From a virus, in IMG/VR virus record IMGVR_UViG_3300032309_001048, positions 1-35,668 of that record: a DNA stretch of 35,668 bases, one strand, 5' to 3'. The notes under the pieces were generated by a model. The model saw only the letters and a program-made list of their open reading frames with translations, was not told where the DNA came from and did no database searches. Positions 28,104 to 35,656 of the stretch are shown in pieces (the stretch's first letter is position 1; the number at the start of each line of letters is the position of its first letter). Made by a program: the position numbers and the translations under genes.

Positions 28104-30328
28104 ATATTTTTCCCTCTAAATTGAGTGTTGCAGACTGCGAGCCGTTGGTCGAAGTCGGGATATTCAGATTCCATCGTGGCATTGACCATGCAACGGTCGA
28201 TGAAGTCTTCCTCCTGCTCGCGTGGCCCCGGCTCTGGCATGACCATCGCAATCTCAGACTGCAAGGCTTGAAAACGCCCGTGAACATCGTTCACCACTAC
28301 AGCAAACTCTTTGACTTCTGGACGGGTCGCCAGACGGATCCCTTTCATCTTGTCCGCTGCCCAGACCTGTCCAGCGTCTCCGCCCCACAACGCCCATGCA
28401 ATGCGGCCTGCCGAGGGAAACCCGTCTTCGCCTTGTTGAAAACCCTCACCCTTTTTATCAACTTCGTGCCGTGAAAAAAACGAGTGCATTCGCTTGACGG
28501 TATCTTCCGACAGGTTCTTGCCGTTCGAGATGTCGCGAGCGCGAGCAACACCGATCGATGTTCCTCCTCGCTTGAATTTCTCGCGCCACTCCAACCCCTT
28601 TTCGGCCTCTGCGATCATGCCAGCCGTGGGTTTGAAGCTATCTTCAAATGCTGCCTTTGCCTGTGTTGGTGCGGGTGCAACCTGTTCCTTACTGGGTTGT
28701 GCGTCGATGATCTCTTGTGCCGCCACTTCGTCCATTCCGAACACCGTCTTGAGGATGATGGCGACTTGCTCTGGCGAGAGTTCGCCGCGTCCCATACTTG
28801 CGAGGATCGCTGCCAGTGCATCTGTGCCGCCGATACCGATGGAATCGATGAGCGGAGCCTCGATCTTCTTGCCTTCTTCCACAACATTGTCTCTGAGCAG
28901 GCCTGATGCGGAGTCGGAGATTCTGCCCGGCTCAATCTGTAGCTCGATGCCGAGGTCGCGAATCATCGCGGCTTCCTTAGCTCTTGATCGTAGTGCCTCT
29001 TCGTAATCTTCTCCGCCCTCAGAGTAGATTTGAGCGGCAGTCTTCAAACCTGCCTTCCACAAGTCGATGTCAGCGCGAGCTTCGCGCCCGTAGTCGATGC
29101 TTGCTTTGCGCGGCCAGCCCCAGCGCCCGTCAAGTAAATACTCATTGTCAGGAATCAAGCCGCGACTTGCCGCGTCGAGCAGAACGATATTCTTGATACG
29201 GTCGAGAAATTGAGTCTCGAGCAACCTGCGCCAGCGTGCAAATGTGCGATCTGCCATCTCAGCTTCCATCCGCGCCATCGGGCCGGACTTGTCAGCGTCG
29301 AACGAGAACCCGTAAGGCAACCCGACCGACATGCAGATGTGCGACTGCACGAGACGCACGAACTCTCCGAACGCTCCGGTCGGGCGGGTGTTCTCAAACA
29401 TCTCCATCTTCTCTCCTGGGGAGAGATAGTTCATCGTGCCGGGGTCAACGCTCTCGAGCTTCGCCCGTTGCCCGTAGTCGTTCGGTTGCGAGCTTGCAAA
29501 GTAGTCGCTGGCCTCGGCTGCACCGGTCTCGGACATTATGATTCCCGTCTGGTAGCTGGCAAACTTGATCGCTTGAATCTCTGCCTTTAGTGCTTCCTGT
29601 AGGTCGCGAGCGGCATTCAGCGCCGTGGCAAATGCCGATCGTCCACGGTATTCGTCGAGCCGTGTAGGATCGAAAAGGTGGATGAACTCTGCCGCAGGAA
29701 TCCGTGTTGGATCGATGTATTGGTTCGATATCGTCCGGACATAAAGTTCGTATTGATCGGGCCGTCCGTAGTCGTCGAGCACGATGCCGCCGATGTAATT
29801 GTCCGAGTCGATCAGCCGGTTGTAAGGCGAGCCGATGCGGTCGCTCTCAACGCTCTGAAGTCTTAGCTCCCCCTGATCGCGCACGATCACAAATCCGCAG
29901 TCGCCATCGCGCAAGACCGCCATCACGGCGAGTTGCAAGAGCGTGACAAAATCGTGCCGACGAAGGAAGTCGCACTTCGAGCACCAGTTCCGCCAGTAGC
30001 GTTCGATCTTCATGTCGAGATCGCGGTCTCCGGTGCGTGCTTGGTAGTTCAGCCGCCCGGCGACATACGTTGCAAACTTCAAAAGTAGCGAGCGGATGGG
30101 TGGAAAGTTGTCTGCGAGATCGCGAGCCGCTCGGATCAGCTTGTATCGCTCGGTCGTGCCTGCGGTGTCCTCAGCGCCAGACACATTACGGCTGATGCCG
30201 CGCTTCGTGCTGTCAAGCGCAGAATCGAATCGCCCGAAGTTGCGGAGCTTGGCCTGCGAGATCATTCGCGACATCGCGGCCTGCGGAGAAATAAAAGCAA
30301 TCGCTTGAGTGATGATGTCTTGTTTCAT
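28100..30328 (-). CDS. Portal protein, lambda gpB-like, with extra C-terminal domains
   Basis: A 742-residue portal, longer than the usual 450-550. Residues 1-490 match the lambda portal family: RAARDLADNFPPIRSLLLKF, AVMAVLRDGDCGFVIVRDQG, an ESDRIGSPYN loop, and DADKSGPMARMEAEMADRTF. It forms the DNA channel at one capsid vertex and docks the terminase. Residues about 565-660 form another domain (MIAEAEKGLEWREKFKRGG, RARDISNGKNLSEDTVKRMH, AGRIAWALWGGDAGQVWA), and the last 40 contain RCMVNATMESEYPDFDQR, another small module. Both are familiar to me from phage capsid or protease genes, and here are fused to the portal. Confidence 0.88.
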   Translation of the reverse strand: MKQDIITQAIAFISPQAAMSRMISQAKLRNFGRFDSALDSTKRGISRNVSGAEDTAGTTERYKLIRAARDLADNFPPIRSLLLKFATYVAGRLNYQARTGDRDLDMKIERYWRNWCSKCDFLRRHDFVTLLQLAVMAVLRDGDCGFVIVRDQGELRLQSVESDRIGSPYNRLIDSDNYIGGIVLDDYGRPDQYELYVRTISNQYIDPTRIPAAEFIHLFDPTRLDEYRGRSAFATALNAARDLQEALKAEIQAIKFASYQTGIIMSETGAAEASDYFASSQPNDYGQRAKLESVDPGTMNYLSPGEKMEMFENTRPTGAFGEFVRLVQSHICMSVGLPYGFSFDADKSGPMARMEAEMADRTFARWRRLLETQFLDRIKNIVLLDAASRGLIPDNEYLLDGRWGWPRKASIDYGREARADIDLWKAGLKTAAQIYSEGGEDYEEALRSRAKEAAMIRDLGIELQIEPGRISDSASGLLRDNVVEEGKKIEAPLIDSIGIGGTDALAAILASMGRGELSPEQVAIILKTVFGMDEVAAQEIIDAQPSKEQVAPAPTQAKAAFEDSFKPTAGMIAEAEKGLEWREKFKRGGTSIGVARARDISNGKNLSEDTVKRMHSFFSRHEVDKKGEGFQQGEDGFPSAGRIAWALWGGDAGQVWAADKMKGIRLATRPEVKEFAVVVNDVHGRFQALQSEIAMVMPEPGPREQEEDFIDRCMVNATMESEYPDFDQRLAVCNTQFRGKNI

Positions 30329-30577
30329 TTAAGGTAGCTGAGTCGGGAATGCGGAGACCGTGCGGCGGATACGTGTTCCGTTTGAGGAAGAGATCGCGGC
30401 GGTCAATTCTTTCACGACCTGCGAAACCTCGGCCAAATTGGCGCGGGTGAACGACCGCCCGGCTATGCTGTAGCTGGCTCCAGCAACGGCAATTGCTTCC
30501 AGACACTCGATGTATTTTGTCTGCAAACTTTGCAGGGTCGCAAGTGGCAAACCGAAAAATGCTTTGTTGAGTCCCAT
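30329..30577 (-). CDS. gpW-like head-tail joining protein
   Basis: An 82-residue protein: GLPLATLQSLQTKYIECLEA, IAVAGASYSIAGRSFTRAN and LAEVSQVVKELTAAIS. Helix, beta hairpin, helix with a GxS/Y hairpin and a final helix is the gpW fold. It directly precedes the portal with one-base spacing, the position of lambda W. It would join the portal to the head-closure parts. Confidence 0.75.
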   Translation of the reverse strand: MGLNKAFFGLPLATLQSLQTKYIECLEAIAVAGASYSIAGRSFTRANLAEVSQVVKELTAAISSSNGTRIRRTVSAFPTQLP

Positions 30578-30635
30578 TATTTAGCTGGTTGCGTCAACTC
30601 AAAGAAGAAATTTGTGGTCGTTTTTCTGACGAAAC

Positions 30636-30824
30636 TCAGAGCTTGCTCTCGATGAATTTGCCGCGCGACTGAGTGCCGCGCAGCCGGTCGAGCTTGACCC
30701 ATGATTCGGGCAGCATGGAGACGGAGCGCGTCACGGCTGTCCGGCCTTTGGCGTTGGCTGACTTCTTGCCTTGCGGGCGGCCAGCGCCTTTGCGCGGGCC
30801 GCCGTGGGTGGTGGGCTTACTCAT
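30636..30824 (-). CDS. Small basic RHH-like DNA-binding protein
   Basis: A 62-residue basic protein: MSKPTTHGGPRKGAGRPQGK has an AT-hook-like GRP core, followed by RTAVTRSVSMLPESWVKLDR, similar to a ribbon-helix-helix strand and helix, and SRGKFIESKL. The HGGPRKGAGRP start is common in small phage DNA-binding proteins, probably regulators. The start ATG 30824 overlaps the upstream gene by 8 bases. The longer frame to 30908 is rejected. Confidence 0.65.
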   Translation of the reverse strand: MSKPTTHGGPRKGAGRPQGKKSANAKGRTAVTRSVSMLPESWVKLDRLRGTQSRGKFIESKL

Positions 30825-30978
30825 GAGGGAATTCCATGGAGTCGTAAACTGACTCAATCGCGTTATCGATTTCTGATTCGCTGGCCTGTGGCAGTGCTTT
30901 GCAAACAAGAAGAGTGACGCTGTTTCCGTTTTCAGCCAGTCGGATGATCTGTTTGAGTTTGGATTTTGTGAGTTTCAT
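30817..30978 (-). CDS. Small helical protein
   Basis: A 53-residue gene at ATG 30978: MKLTKSKLKQIIRLAENGNS, then VTLLVCKALPQASESEIDNA, ending VYDSMEFPHE. Two helices with a basic start and an acidic end, with no clear family. It overlaps the RHH-like gene and follows the second T-arm-like hairpin by 17 bases. It is short but overlaps and context support translation. Confidence 0.6.
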   Translation of the reverse strand: MKLTKSKLKQIIRLAENGNSVTLLVCKALPQASESEIDNAIESVYDSMEFPHE

Positions 30979-30995
30979 TTTTTTGTGGTGTTTAG

Positions 30996-31034
30996 TGGCG
31001 CGGGGATCGAACCCGCGCCGGGTGGGGTTAGGCG
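30996..31034 (-). repeat. T-arm-like hairpin element, copy 2
   Basis: Eight-pair stem GGCGCGGG/CCCGCGCC (30997-31004 and 31012-31019) with a seven-base loop. On the minus strand the core GGGTTCGATCCCC matches the tRNA T arm, including the B-box. It is almost identical to the copy at 7283-7318, including the TTAGGCG that holds the stop codon of the upstream gene. Also placed between a stop and a start codon. Confidence 0.7.
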
Positions 31035-31318
31035 GGGATTGCTACGATCCCGCGTCCGCAACAATTAAAATATTTAATTCCAACCATTCCGTTTTCTTCA
31101 AATTTGCTGAAGTAATCGCGCCCGCCATTAACCAGCCAAATCCCTTTGATTCCCAAATTATGCTCGGGCCATTTTTCTGAATCTTGCATAGGTTCAAAAG
31201 AACCTCTGATTGATTCAACGCAATCAGTCGTTCCATCGAATTCTGCTTGTATCCAAACTTGCAGGTTTTTTTTGTTTTTTTTGATGAAGCTTTTGAAGGT
31301 TGTTTTGGTGATTTTCAT
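31028..31318 (-). CDS. Small conserved phage protein
   Basis: A 96-residue protein starting at ATG 31318 (MKITKTTFKSFIKKNKKNLQ). It continues VWIQAEFDGTTDCVESI and GIWLVNGGRDYFSKFE, and ends NCCGRGIVAIPA. The SFDGT.DCV......F and GIW.V...RDYF blocks are shared by small proteins I have seen in diverse phages; no function is known. The longer frame to 31384 adds a basic leader and is not needed. The AT-rich stretch upstream (31319-31440) with a TTGACG at 31398-31403 could hold a promoter, although no good -10 box is visible at 17 bases. Confidence 0.68.
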   Translation of the reverse strand: MKITKTTFKSFIKKNKKNLQVWIQAEFDGTTDCVESIRGSFEPMQDSEKWPEHNLGIKGIWLVNGGRDYFSKFEENGMVGIKYFNCCGRGIVAIPA

Positions 31319-31480
31319 TTTTTTGATTTGGTTTTTTGTTTTCGTCGTCGCCGTGGTGGCTTCGATCTGGAATGACTTTCTCACAATCTTGATTTCTCGT
31401 CAACAACTTTTTTTCAAAAAGATAAAAATATTTTTGGAGGCCCGCAGAGCCGCATAAACACTAGCGCGGCGGGTGAGGAT

Positions 31481-31504
31481 CATTTTCGTGACGTCACGAA
31501 AATG
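31481..31504. promoter_or_regulatory. 24-base perfect palindrome, probable operator
   Basis: CATTTTCGTGAC followed by its exact reverse complement, centred at 31492/31493 (core GTGACGTCAC). It lies just after the stop of the gene at 31507 and upstream of the gene at 31318, in an A/T-rich intergenic space. There is no T run, so a terminator is unlikely. A dimeric regulator binding site fits better. Confidence 0.7.
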
Positions 31505-31506
31505 GT

Positions 31507-31743
31507 CTAGATCAACTCAAAGATAGGTATTCCCCATCGTTCTTCCGCCTTGCGTGCGCATTCGTGCAGCGCATCCAGCTTCTCGGAAAATTCAAGGAAG
31601 TCGTAACTGACCCATGTTGGGATGTCTCTTGGATCGCGGCGTATTTCCCAAGTGACCGATGCGTGGATGCCGGTTCCCCACATGCCGCGCTGCAAAATAT
31701 ATCCTGCCGCTTCGATCCGTGCTCTGAGTGTCTCGTAGCTCAT
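31507..31743 (-). CDS. Small hypothetical protein behind TerL
   Basis: A 78-residue soluble protein from ATG 31743: MSYETLRARIEAAGYILQRG, then a HASVTWEIRRDPRDIPTWVS segment, LEFSEKLDALHECARKAEER and WGIPIFELI. It overlaps the stop of the large terminase as ATGA, so both are co-translated. The alpha/beta arrangement is plausible but unassigned. The longer frame to 31842 lies inside terminase and is rejected. Confidence 0.65.
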   Translation of the reverse strand: MSYETLRARIEAAGYILQRGMWGTGIHASVTWEIRRDPRDIPTWVSYDFLEFSEKLDALHECARKAEERWGIPIFELI

Positions 31744-33470
31744 ACGTCTCCTGTTGGTAATACGCCTGCCAGCATTGCTGCCGCGAGCGCGATGCACTCG
31801 CAGTCCCAAAGATGGTTCGGCCTGCCGCTGATGCGAACCCACCTCTGCTCGACTTGTTTTGTTTTTGCGTTAATCACGTCTTTTTTAATTTCTGAAAGCA
31901 TTTGTTTTCGGTATTCGTCGCTAACATCTCTCGGCACCTCCCACGCCACGGCGGTCTCGACCTGGCGTAATGAAGAGAGCTTATCCTTGACTCCTTCGTT
32001 TGCGAAAAAAAAGTAAGCGGCCTTCATCCCGTGCGATCCGGCCTGCGCTGCTTCGATCTTGGAGACGAACCGTCGCACCCTACGCTCCTGCGACTGATGC
32101 CAGAATCCATCCTGCCCCGATCCGTGCGAGGCCGTCCAGCCGCGCCGTGCGCACTGCTCGTAGACCACCGGAGTGTCATATCCAGCATCCACAACATTGC
32201 ACCGCGATGGCACCGCGTATTGCGCAGAGATCGCGTCGAGCGTCTCCCAAGTTAGCGGCCTGCTCTCGTGCAGGAGTCGCGACGATCCGTCAGCGCGGAA
32301 CGCCCGGACAACGCACCAGAAGTGATCACGTTGTTTGTCCACGGCCATGAAGCGATGCACCTCGCCGTCGAGTTTCTGGCCTTCGACGTATTCGCCTTTG
32401 CTGTAGTCTGCGCATGCGATCTCTGGCATGTCGCTTGTGACTTCTTCGACCCACACCTGAGCCTTGCGCTTCTGGACAAACTGCCGCAGCGGATCCGTGT
32501 TGCCGCTGTGTTTGGCTTCGTTTGCTTCCAGAAATTCTCGGACCAAGGAAAACCACGGTATCCACCAGACCGCGTAGGCAGGAATCTCAAATGAGCGAAT
32601 ACCCCGCACCGGATGCGGATTGAGCGGTCGGTAGCTGGCGGTGCTCGCAAGCGTGCGGCGTTCGCTCGCGGTGTCCTTATATTCGGCCTTGCAGTTCTCA
32701 CAGGTCAACCTGATCGAGTCTTGTAGCTGATCCCACAGCCACCCACCTTTTTCGTCCTTAGACTCGTTGTCCCAAGTGATCGCATCGAACAGGTATCTTT
32801 GCCAATGCTTACACGCTGGGCACTCCCAGCCGTAGACTTCCCGCGTGCCGCTGTCCCACTCTTCGCACGACTCGTGAGTTGAGTCCCAGCCCTGCGAGAC
32901 TAACACGGTCTTGCGGTTCCATCGGTCATGATGCCGAGCTTTTAGTTCTCGGATCATCCCGTTCTTCCACCGCCACACCTCGTCACCGATGCAGTAGCGC
33001 ATGGATTTTTCTTGGAGGTTTGTGATGTTGGCACCGCCCGCAAAGAGCACCATGTGTGGGAAAAGTATAGTCGTTTTTCTGAGAGAATGACGGTCTTCGG
33101 GGAAAAGCGCATGCACCGGCTCGCACTCGCGAAAGATCGGCAGTAGTCGCGACTCTGTCCAGTCCTTAACCATGTCGTCAGTCTGTCCGACGAACAGAGT
33201 CGGACCGGGCTTCTGAGCGACGATGAAGCACGCCAAGGTTTCCATGAATGTCGTCTTGCCTGCCCCTGTCGCAGCGCGGATAAATAGCTGCGTGGTCTCG
33301 TCGTCGGTCGCGGCAAGCAGCGGCTCGTTCATCCACGGTGCGACATTGCGGTCGAATCGTGATGCCCTGTCGCTGGCGGGAAATCTTACATTTGTCTCCG
33401 CCCAATCGAGCACCGTCCCGCTGTAGGCGAGCCTGATGCCCTGACAAATTCCTTGTGCAAGCGGGTTCAT
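31740..33470 (-). CDS. terL: Terminase large subunit, lambda gpA-like
   Basis: A 576-residue packaging motor and nuclease. The ATPase has Walker A at about 66-73 (AATGAGKT), and Walker B at about 159-164 (YCIGDEV). Two CxxC pairs (WECPACKHW and TCENCKAEY, at about 220 and 260) are typical of the gpA family. The C-terminal nuclease has acidic motifs MAVDKQRDHFW, NVVDAGYDTP and HLWDCECIALA. It cuts concatemers at the packaging site and translocates DNA into the prohead. gpA-type enzymes commonly make cohesive ends. Overlaps the upstream small gene by 4 bases. Confidence 0.93.
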   Translation of the reverse strand: MNPLAQGICQGIRLAYSGTVLDWAETNVRFPASDRASRFDRNVAPWMNEPLLAATDDETTQLFIRAATGAGKTTFMETLACFIVAQKPGPTLFVGQTDDMVKDWTESRLLPIFRECEPVHALFPEDRHSLRKTTILFPHMVLFAGGANITNLQEKSMRYCIGDEVWRWKNGMIRELKARHHDRWNRKTVLVSQGWDSTHESCEEWDSGTREVYGWECPACKHWQRYLFDAITWDNESKDEKGGWLWDQLQDSIRLTCENCKAEYKDTASERRTLASTASYRPLNPHPVRGIRSFEIPAYAVWWIPWFSLVREFLEANEAKHSGNTDPLRQFVQKRKAQVWVEEVTSDMPEIACADYSKGEYVEGQKLDGEVHRFMAVDKQRDHFWCVVRAFRADGSSRLLHESRPLTWETLDAISAQYAVPSRCNVVDAGYDTPVVYEQCARRGWTASHGSGQDGFWHQSQERRVRRFVSKIEAAQAGSHGMKAAYFFFANEGVKDKLSSLRQVETAVAWEVPRDVSDEYRKQMLSEIKKDVINAKTKQVEQRWVRISGRPNHLWDCECIALAAAMLAGVLPTGDV

Positions 33471-33676
33471 TTCATTCCAAAGATTGCTTTCAACGCGTCA
33501 ATGTTTCCAGACTGCGGAACCCGCTCAGGCGGTTCTTCCTCTCCGTCGTGAAAAGCAACATCCCAAGTCGTATCGAACAGCTTGCGCAGACCAGCGGCTG
33601 TCATCGTTACCGTTCCTTCACCGTCGAATGAAGGATTGCGCTTTGAGTAAATTTTCCACAGTTCTTTTTTAGTCAT
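33467..33676 (-). CDS. Small hypothetical protein between terminase subunits
   Basis: A 69-residue protein: MTKKELWKIYSKRNPSFDGE, VTMTAAGLRKLFDTTWDVAF, acidic EEEPPERVPQSGN and ALKAIFGMK. The TKKELW.IY..RNP.F......T..GLRKLF..TW pattern is one I associate with small phage proteins next to terminase genes. It overlaps the TerL start by 4 bases. Function unknown; a packaging accessory is possible. Confidence 0.68.
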   Translation of the reverse strand: MTKKELWKIYSKRNPSFDGEGTVTMTAAGLRKLFDTTWDVAFHDGEEEPPERVPQSGNIDALKAIFGMK

Positions 33677-33679
33677 AGC

Positions 33680-34282
33680 TCACATTTCATATAATTTTTC
33701 AATTTCTGATTTAACCTCTGCAATCATAAGCTGCATGCGCGGACGCATTTTTTTTAGGACATTTACTTCGTCCAACCCTGCCAATTCACCAGCTGAATCG
33801 TTTACAAATGCATCTCCTATAGCACTGAGCATAGCGCCGATTCGGATGCCAGCTTCTCGGACTTCGGCGTTCTTGGCGTATTCTCCGCGATCAACTGCAT
33901 TCGCAAACTCAATCTTCTCACACTCCAGCTTAAGCTTCCTCAGCCTTGCCTGCTGGATATTCTCCGGTGCGGTGTCACCTCGACCATGCGTTTCAAGCCA
34001 GTTTTTCCGCCACTCCGTAGCAGCCTCGATGCTGTCCATCGGCATGCCCTGCTTGACCATCTTGTGGATGTTCGGCTGCGTCATGCCCCATGCCGCTGCA
34101 AGCTCGGTTTGCGTCAACCCCTTGCCGTCCCGCTTGGCCGCAAATTCTGCCGCGATCTTCGACTCTCGCGCCGTCAGCGTCTTCCCATCCTTCAGCTTTT
34201 GCAGGATGTTTTTGAACTCAGCTTCGCGGATCTTCCCCTGGAGATCGGATGCTGGTTGCGGCGGCGGGGGTTTCTTTGGCAT
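33680..34282 (-). CDS. terS: Terminase small subunit, Nu1-like
   Basis: A 200-residue DNA-recognition subunit. A proline-rich start is followed by helices, and the helix-turn-helix at about 57-77 is LTQTELAAAWGMTQPNIHKM. The next segment, RLRKLKLECEKIEFANAVDR, then GEYAKNAEV, matches the oligomerisation region of Nu1-type small terminases. It should bind the packaging site near the right end and load TerL. Its start overlaps the glycosyltransferase stop by one base. Confidence 0.85.
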   Translation of the reverse strand: MPKKPPPPQPASDLQGKIREAEFKNILQKLKDGKTLTARESKIAAEFAAKRDGKGLTQTELAAAWGMTQPNIHKMVKQGMPMDSIEAATEWRKNWLETHGRGDTAPENIQQARLRKLKLECEKIEFANAVDRGEYAKNAEVREAGIRIGAMLSAIGDAFVNDSAGELAGLDEVNVLKKMRPRMQLMIAEVKSEIEKLYEM

Positions 34283-35001
34283 TAAAACTCTAAGCTAATT
34301 GAATAATTTGATCCGCCCCGAGTAATTTGCCTAATCATTCCGGGATATTTTTTTATCAACTTATTTATGCAATCTAATTCCATCATCCCACTCCGATAAT
34401 CCTTGCACCCTCCTTCATCCGTCCAATGACTATTCGTCCAGAAACAAAATCTCGCGGCCATAACTCCGCCAAAATCTTTTATATGCCTAAGCCCAATTTC
34501 GTAGTCTTCTTTTATGGGAAAAGATTCATCAAAGAGATAAGTTCCATCGTTCACGATCCCCATGAATGAAGCCGTGATGTAACTCCGAGTTAATATTGGC
34601 TTGAATGGGTAAACGCTTCTTGGCGCATTTTGCGTTGCGACCCCCCAAATCTTCCACCCTAAATCTTCCGTTGTCTCAAACAACCTTCTGCAAATTTTCA
34701 TCCAATCCTCCTCTCTTAGTTTTCTGTGCTTGCTTTTATCTGCCAGCATCTGCACTCATCCCTGCGCTTTTATGTCATCATCCACCATTACAATCCATCG
34801 ATCCTTCGCCTCTTTCAAAATAAAATTCCTCGTTTGCGTGATGCCTTTAACTTCCAACGGGACAGCAACAACCTGCGATCTTGGCATTGCTTTTTTATAT
34901 GACTCCGACTCATTCTCGGGCACATAAAAAACGGCATTGCTTAAGACTCCCTGTGTCTTCGTTCTTCCAGCGCGGCCTTTACTTGGTATTGCGAATTGCA
35001 T
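34282..35001 (-). pseudogene. TAGT-like glycosyltransferase interrupted by an in-frame TGA
   Basis: One frame of 240 codons, broken by a single TGA at 34756-34758 (codon 82), with GTG CAG ATG after it. Before the stop: MQFAIPSKGRAGRTKTQG, QTRNFILKEA, WIVMVDDDIKAQG (DDD at 74-76, a GT-A metal motif). After it: LADKSKHRKLREEDWMKIC, GWKIWGVATQN, SFMGIVNDGTYLFDES, FPIKEDYEIGLRHI. The whole matches a GT-A glycosyltransferase such as the TET-associated type (TAGT). It overlaps the ParB gene by 23 bases. The two halves could be a broken gene, two peptides, or a read-through product. TGA works as stop elsewhere (many ATGA overlaps), so recoding across the genome is unlikely. Confidence 0.7.
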
Positions 35002-35605
35002 CTTTTAATCTGTTGAATGTTATAGCTCGTTCAAATGACACTGCATCAAATGCGCTTCCTTCTTTGTAACCACCACGACGAACCTGCTTTAAACCAAGAA
35101 TGTTTTTTGCTTCCTCGTATTCACTCGGTTCGCAAATAATTACAATGAATTCTTTTGCCGGATCGAGTTGCACAGACTGCTCAAAAATCTTTTCTGAAAT
35201 TTCATTCTCCTTTTCCTCCTCTTCACTCCATCCTTCATCCCACCCAAGCCCAGCAATATCAACACCATCACCTAGCAAAGACGTTAGTTCATTCTTTAAC
35301 ATTTCCTCATCCCACCCACCTCCAACCTCCGCGAGGCGGTTGTCGGCAAGGATGTATGCTTTGCGTTGCGTGTCCGTAAGATGCCCAAGGCGAATGCAAG
35401 GCACGTCCTTCAGCTCCAACTTCTGCGCGGCCATCACGCGACCGTGACCGGCGATGATGCCGTTGTCTTTGTCGATCAAGACCGGATTGTTAAACCCGAA
35501 CTCGCGGATCGATCCGGCAATTTTTGAGACCTGCGCGGCGTCGTGTTTCTTCGCGTTTCTGGCGTAGGGGATGAGCTTGTCGGTGGGTATTTGTTCTATC
35601 TTCAT
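34979..35605 (-). CDS. ParB/Srx-domain protein with conserved C-terminal module
   Basis: A 208-residue protein. Residues 1-92 are a ParB/sulfiredoxin-like domain: QIPTDKLIPYARNAKKH, then GIIAGHGRVMAAQKLEL with the GHGR motif at 53-56, and TDTQRKAYILADNRLAE. A charged linker (EEEEKENE) leads to residues 148-208: KEFIVIICEPSEYEEAKNIL, GLKQVRRGGYKEGSAFDAV and FNRLKDAIRN. The KEFIV....E.....L....VRRGGYK.GSAFD module is one I associate with phage ParB-like DNA-modification proteins. ParB-like folds here bind nucleotides or DNA. It is the first gene from the right end and overlaps the glycosyltransferase. Confidence 0.8.
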   Translation of the reverse strand: MKIEQIPTDKLIPYARNAKKHDAAQVSKIAGSIREFGFNNPVLIDKDNGIIAGHGRVMAAQKLELKDVPCIRLGHLTDTQRKAYILADNRLAEVGGGWDEEMLKNELTSLLGDGVDIAGLGWDEGWSEEEEKENEISEKIFEQSVQLDPAKEFIVIICEPSEYEEAKNILGLKQVRRGGYKEGSAFDAVSFERAITFNRLKDAIRNTK

Positions 35606-35656
35606 TTGGTTTTCTATAACTCAAGTTTTTGACTCCATTCATACGAGACTTACGAG

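Noticed and set aside
34282-35001. Genome-wide recoding of TGA as an amino acid
   Set aside because: TGA serves as the stop in many ATGA gene overlaps (for example at 31740-31742, 9754-9756, 7114-7116 and 6977-6979), so only a local event at 34756 is plausible.
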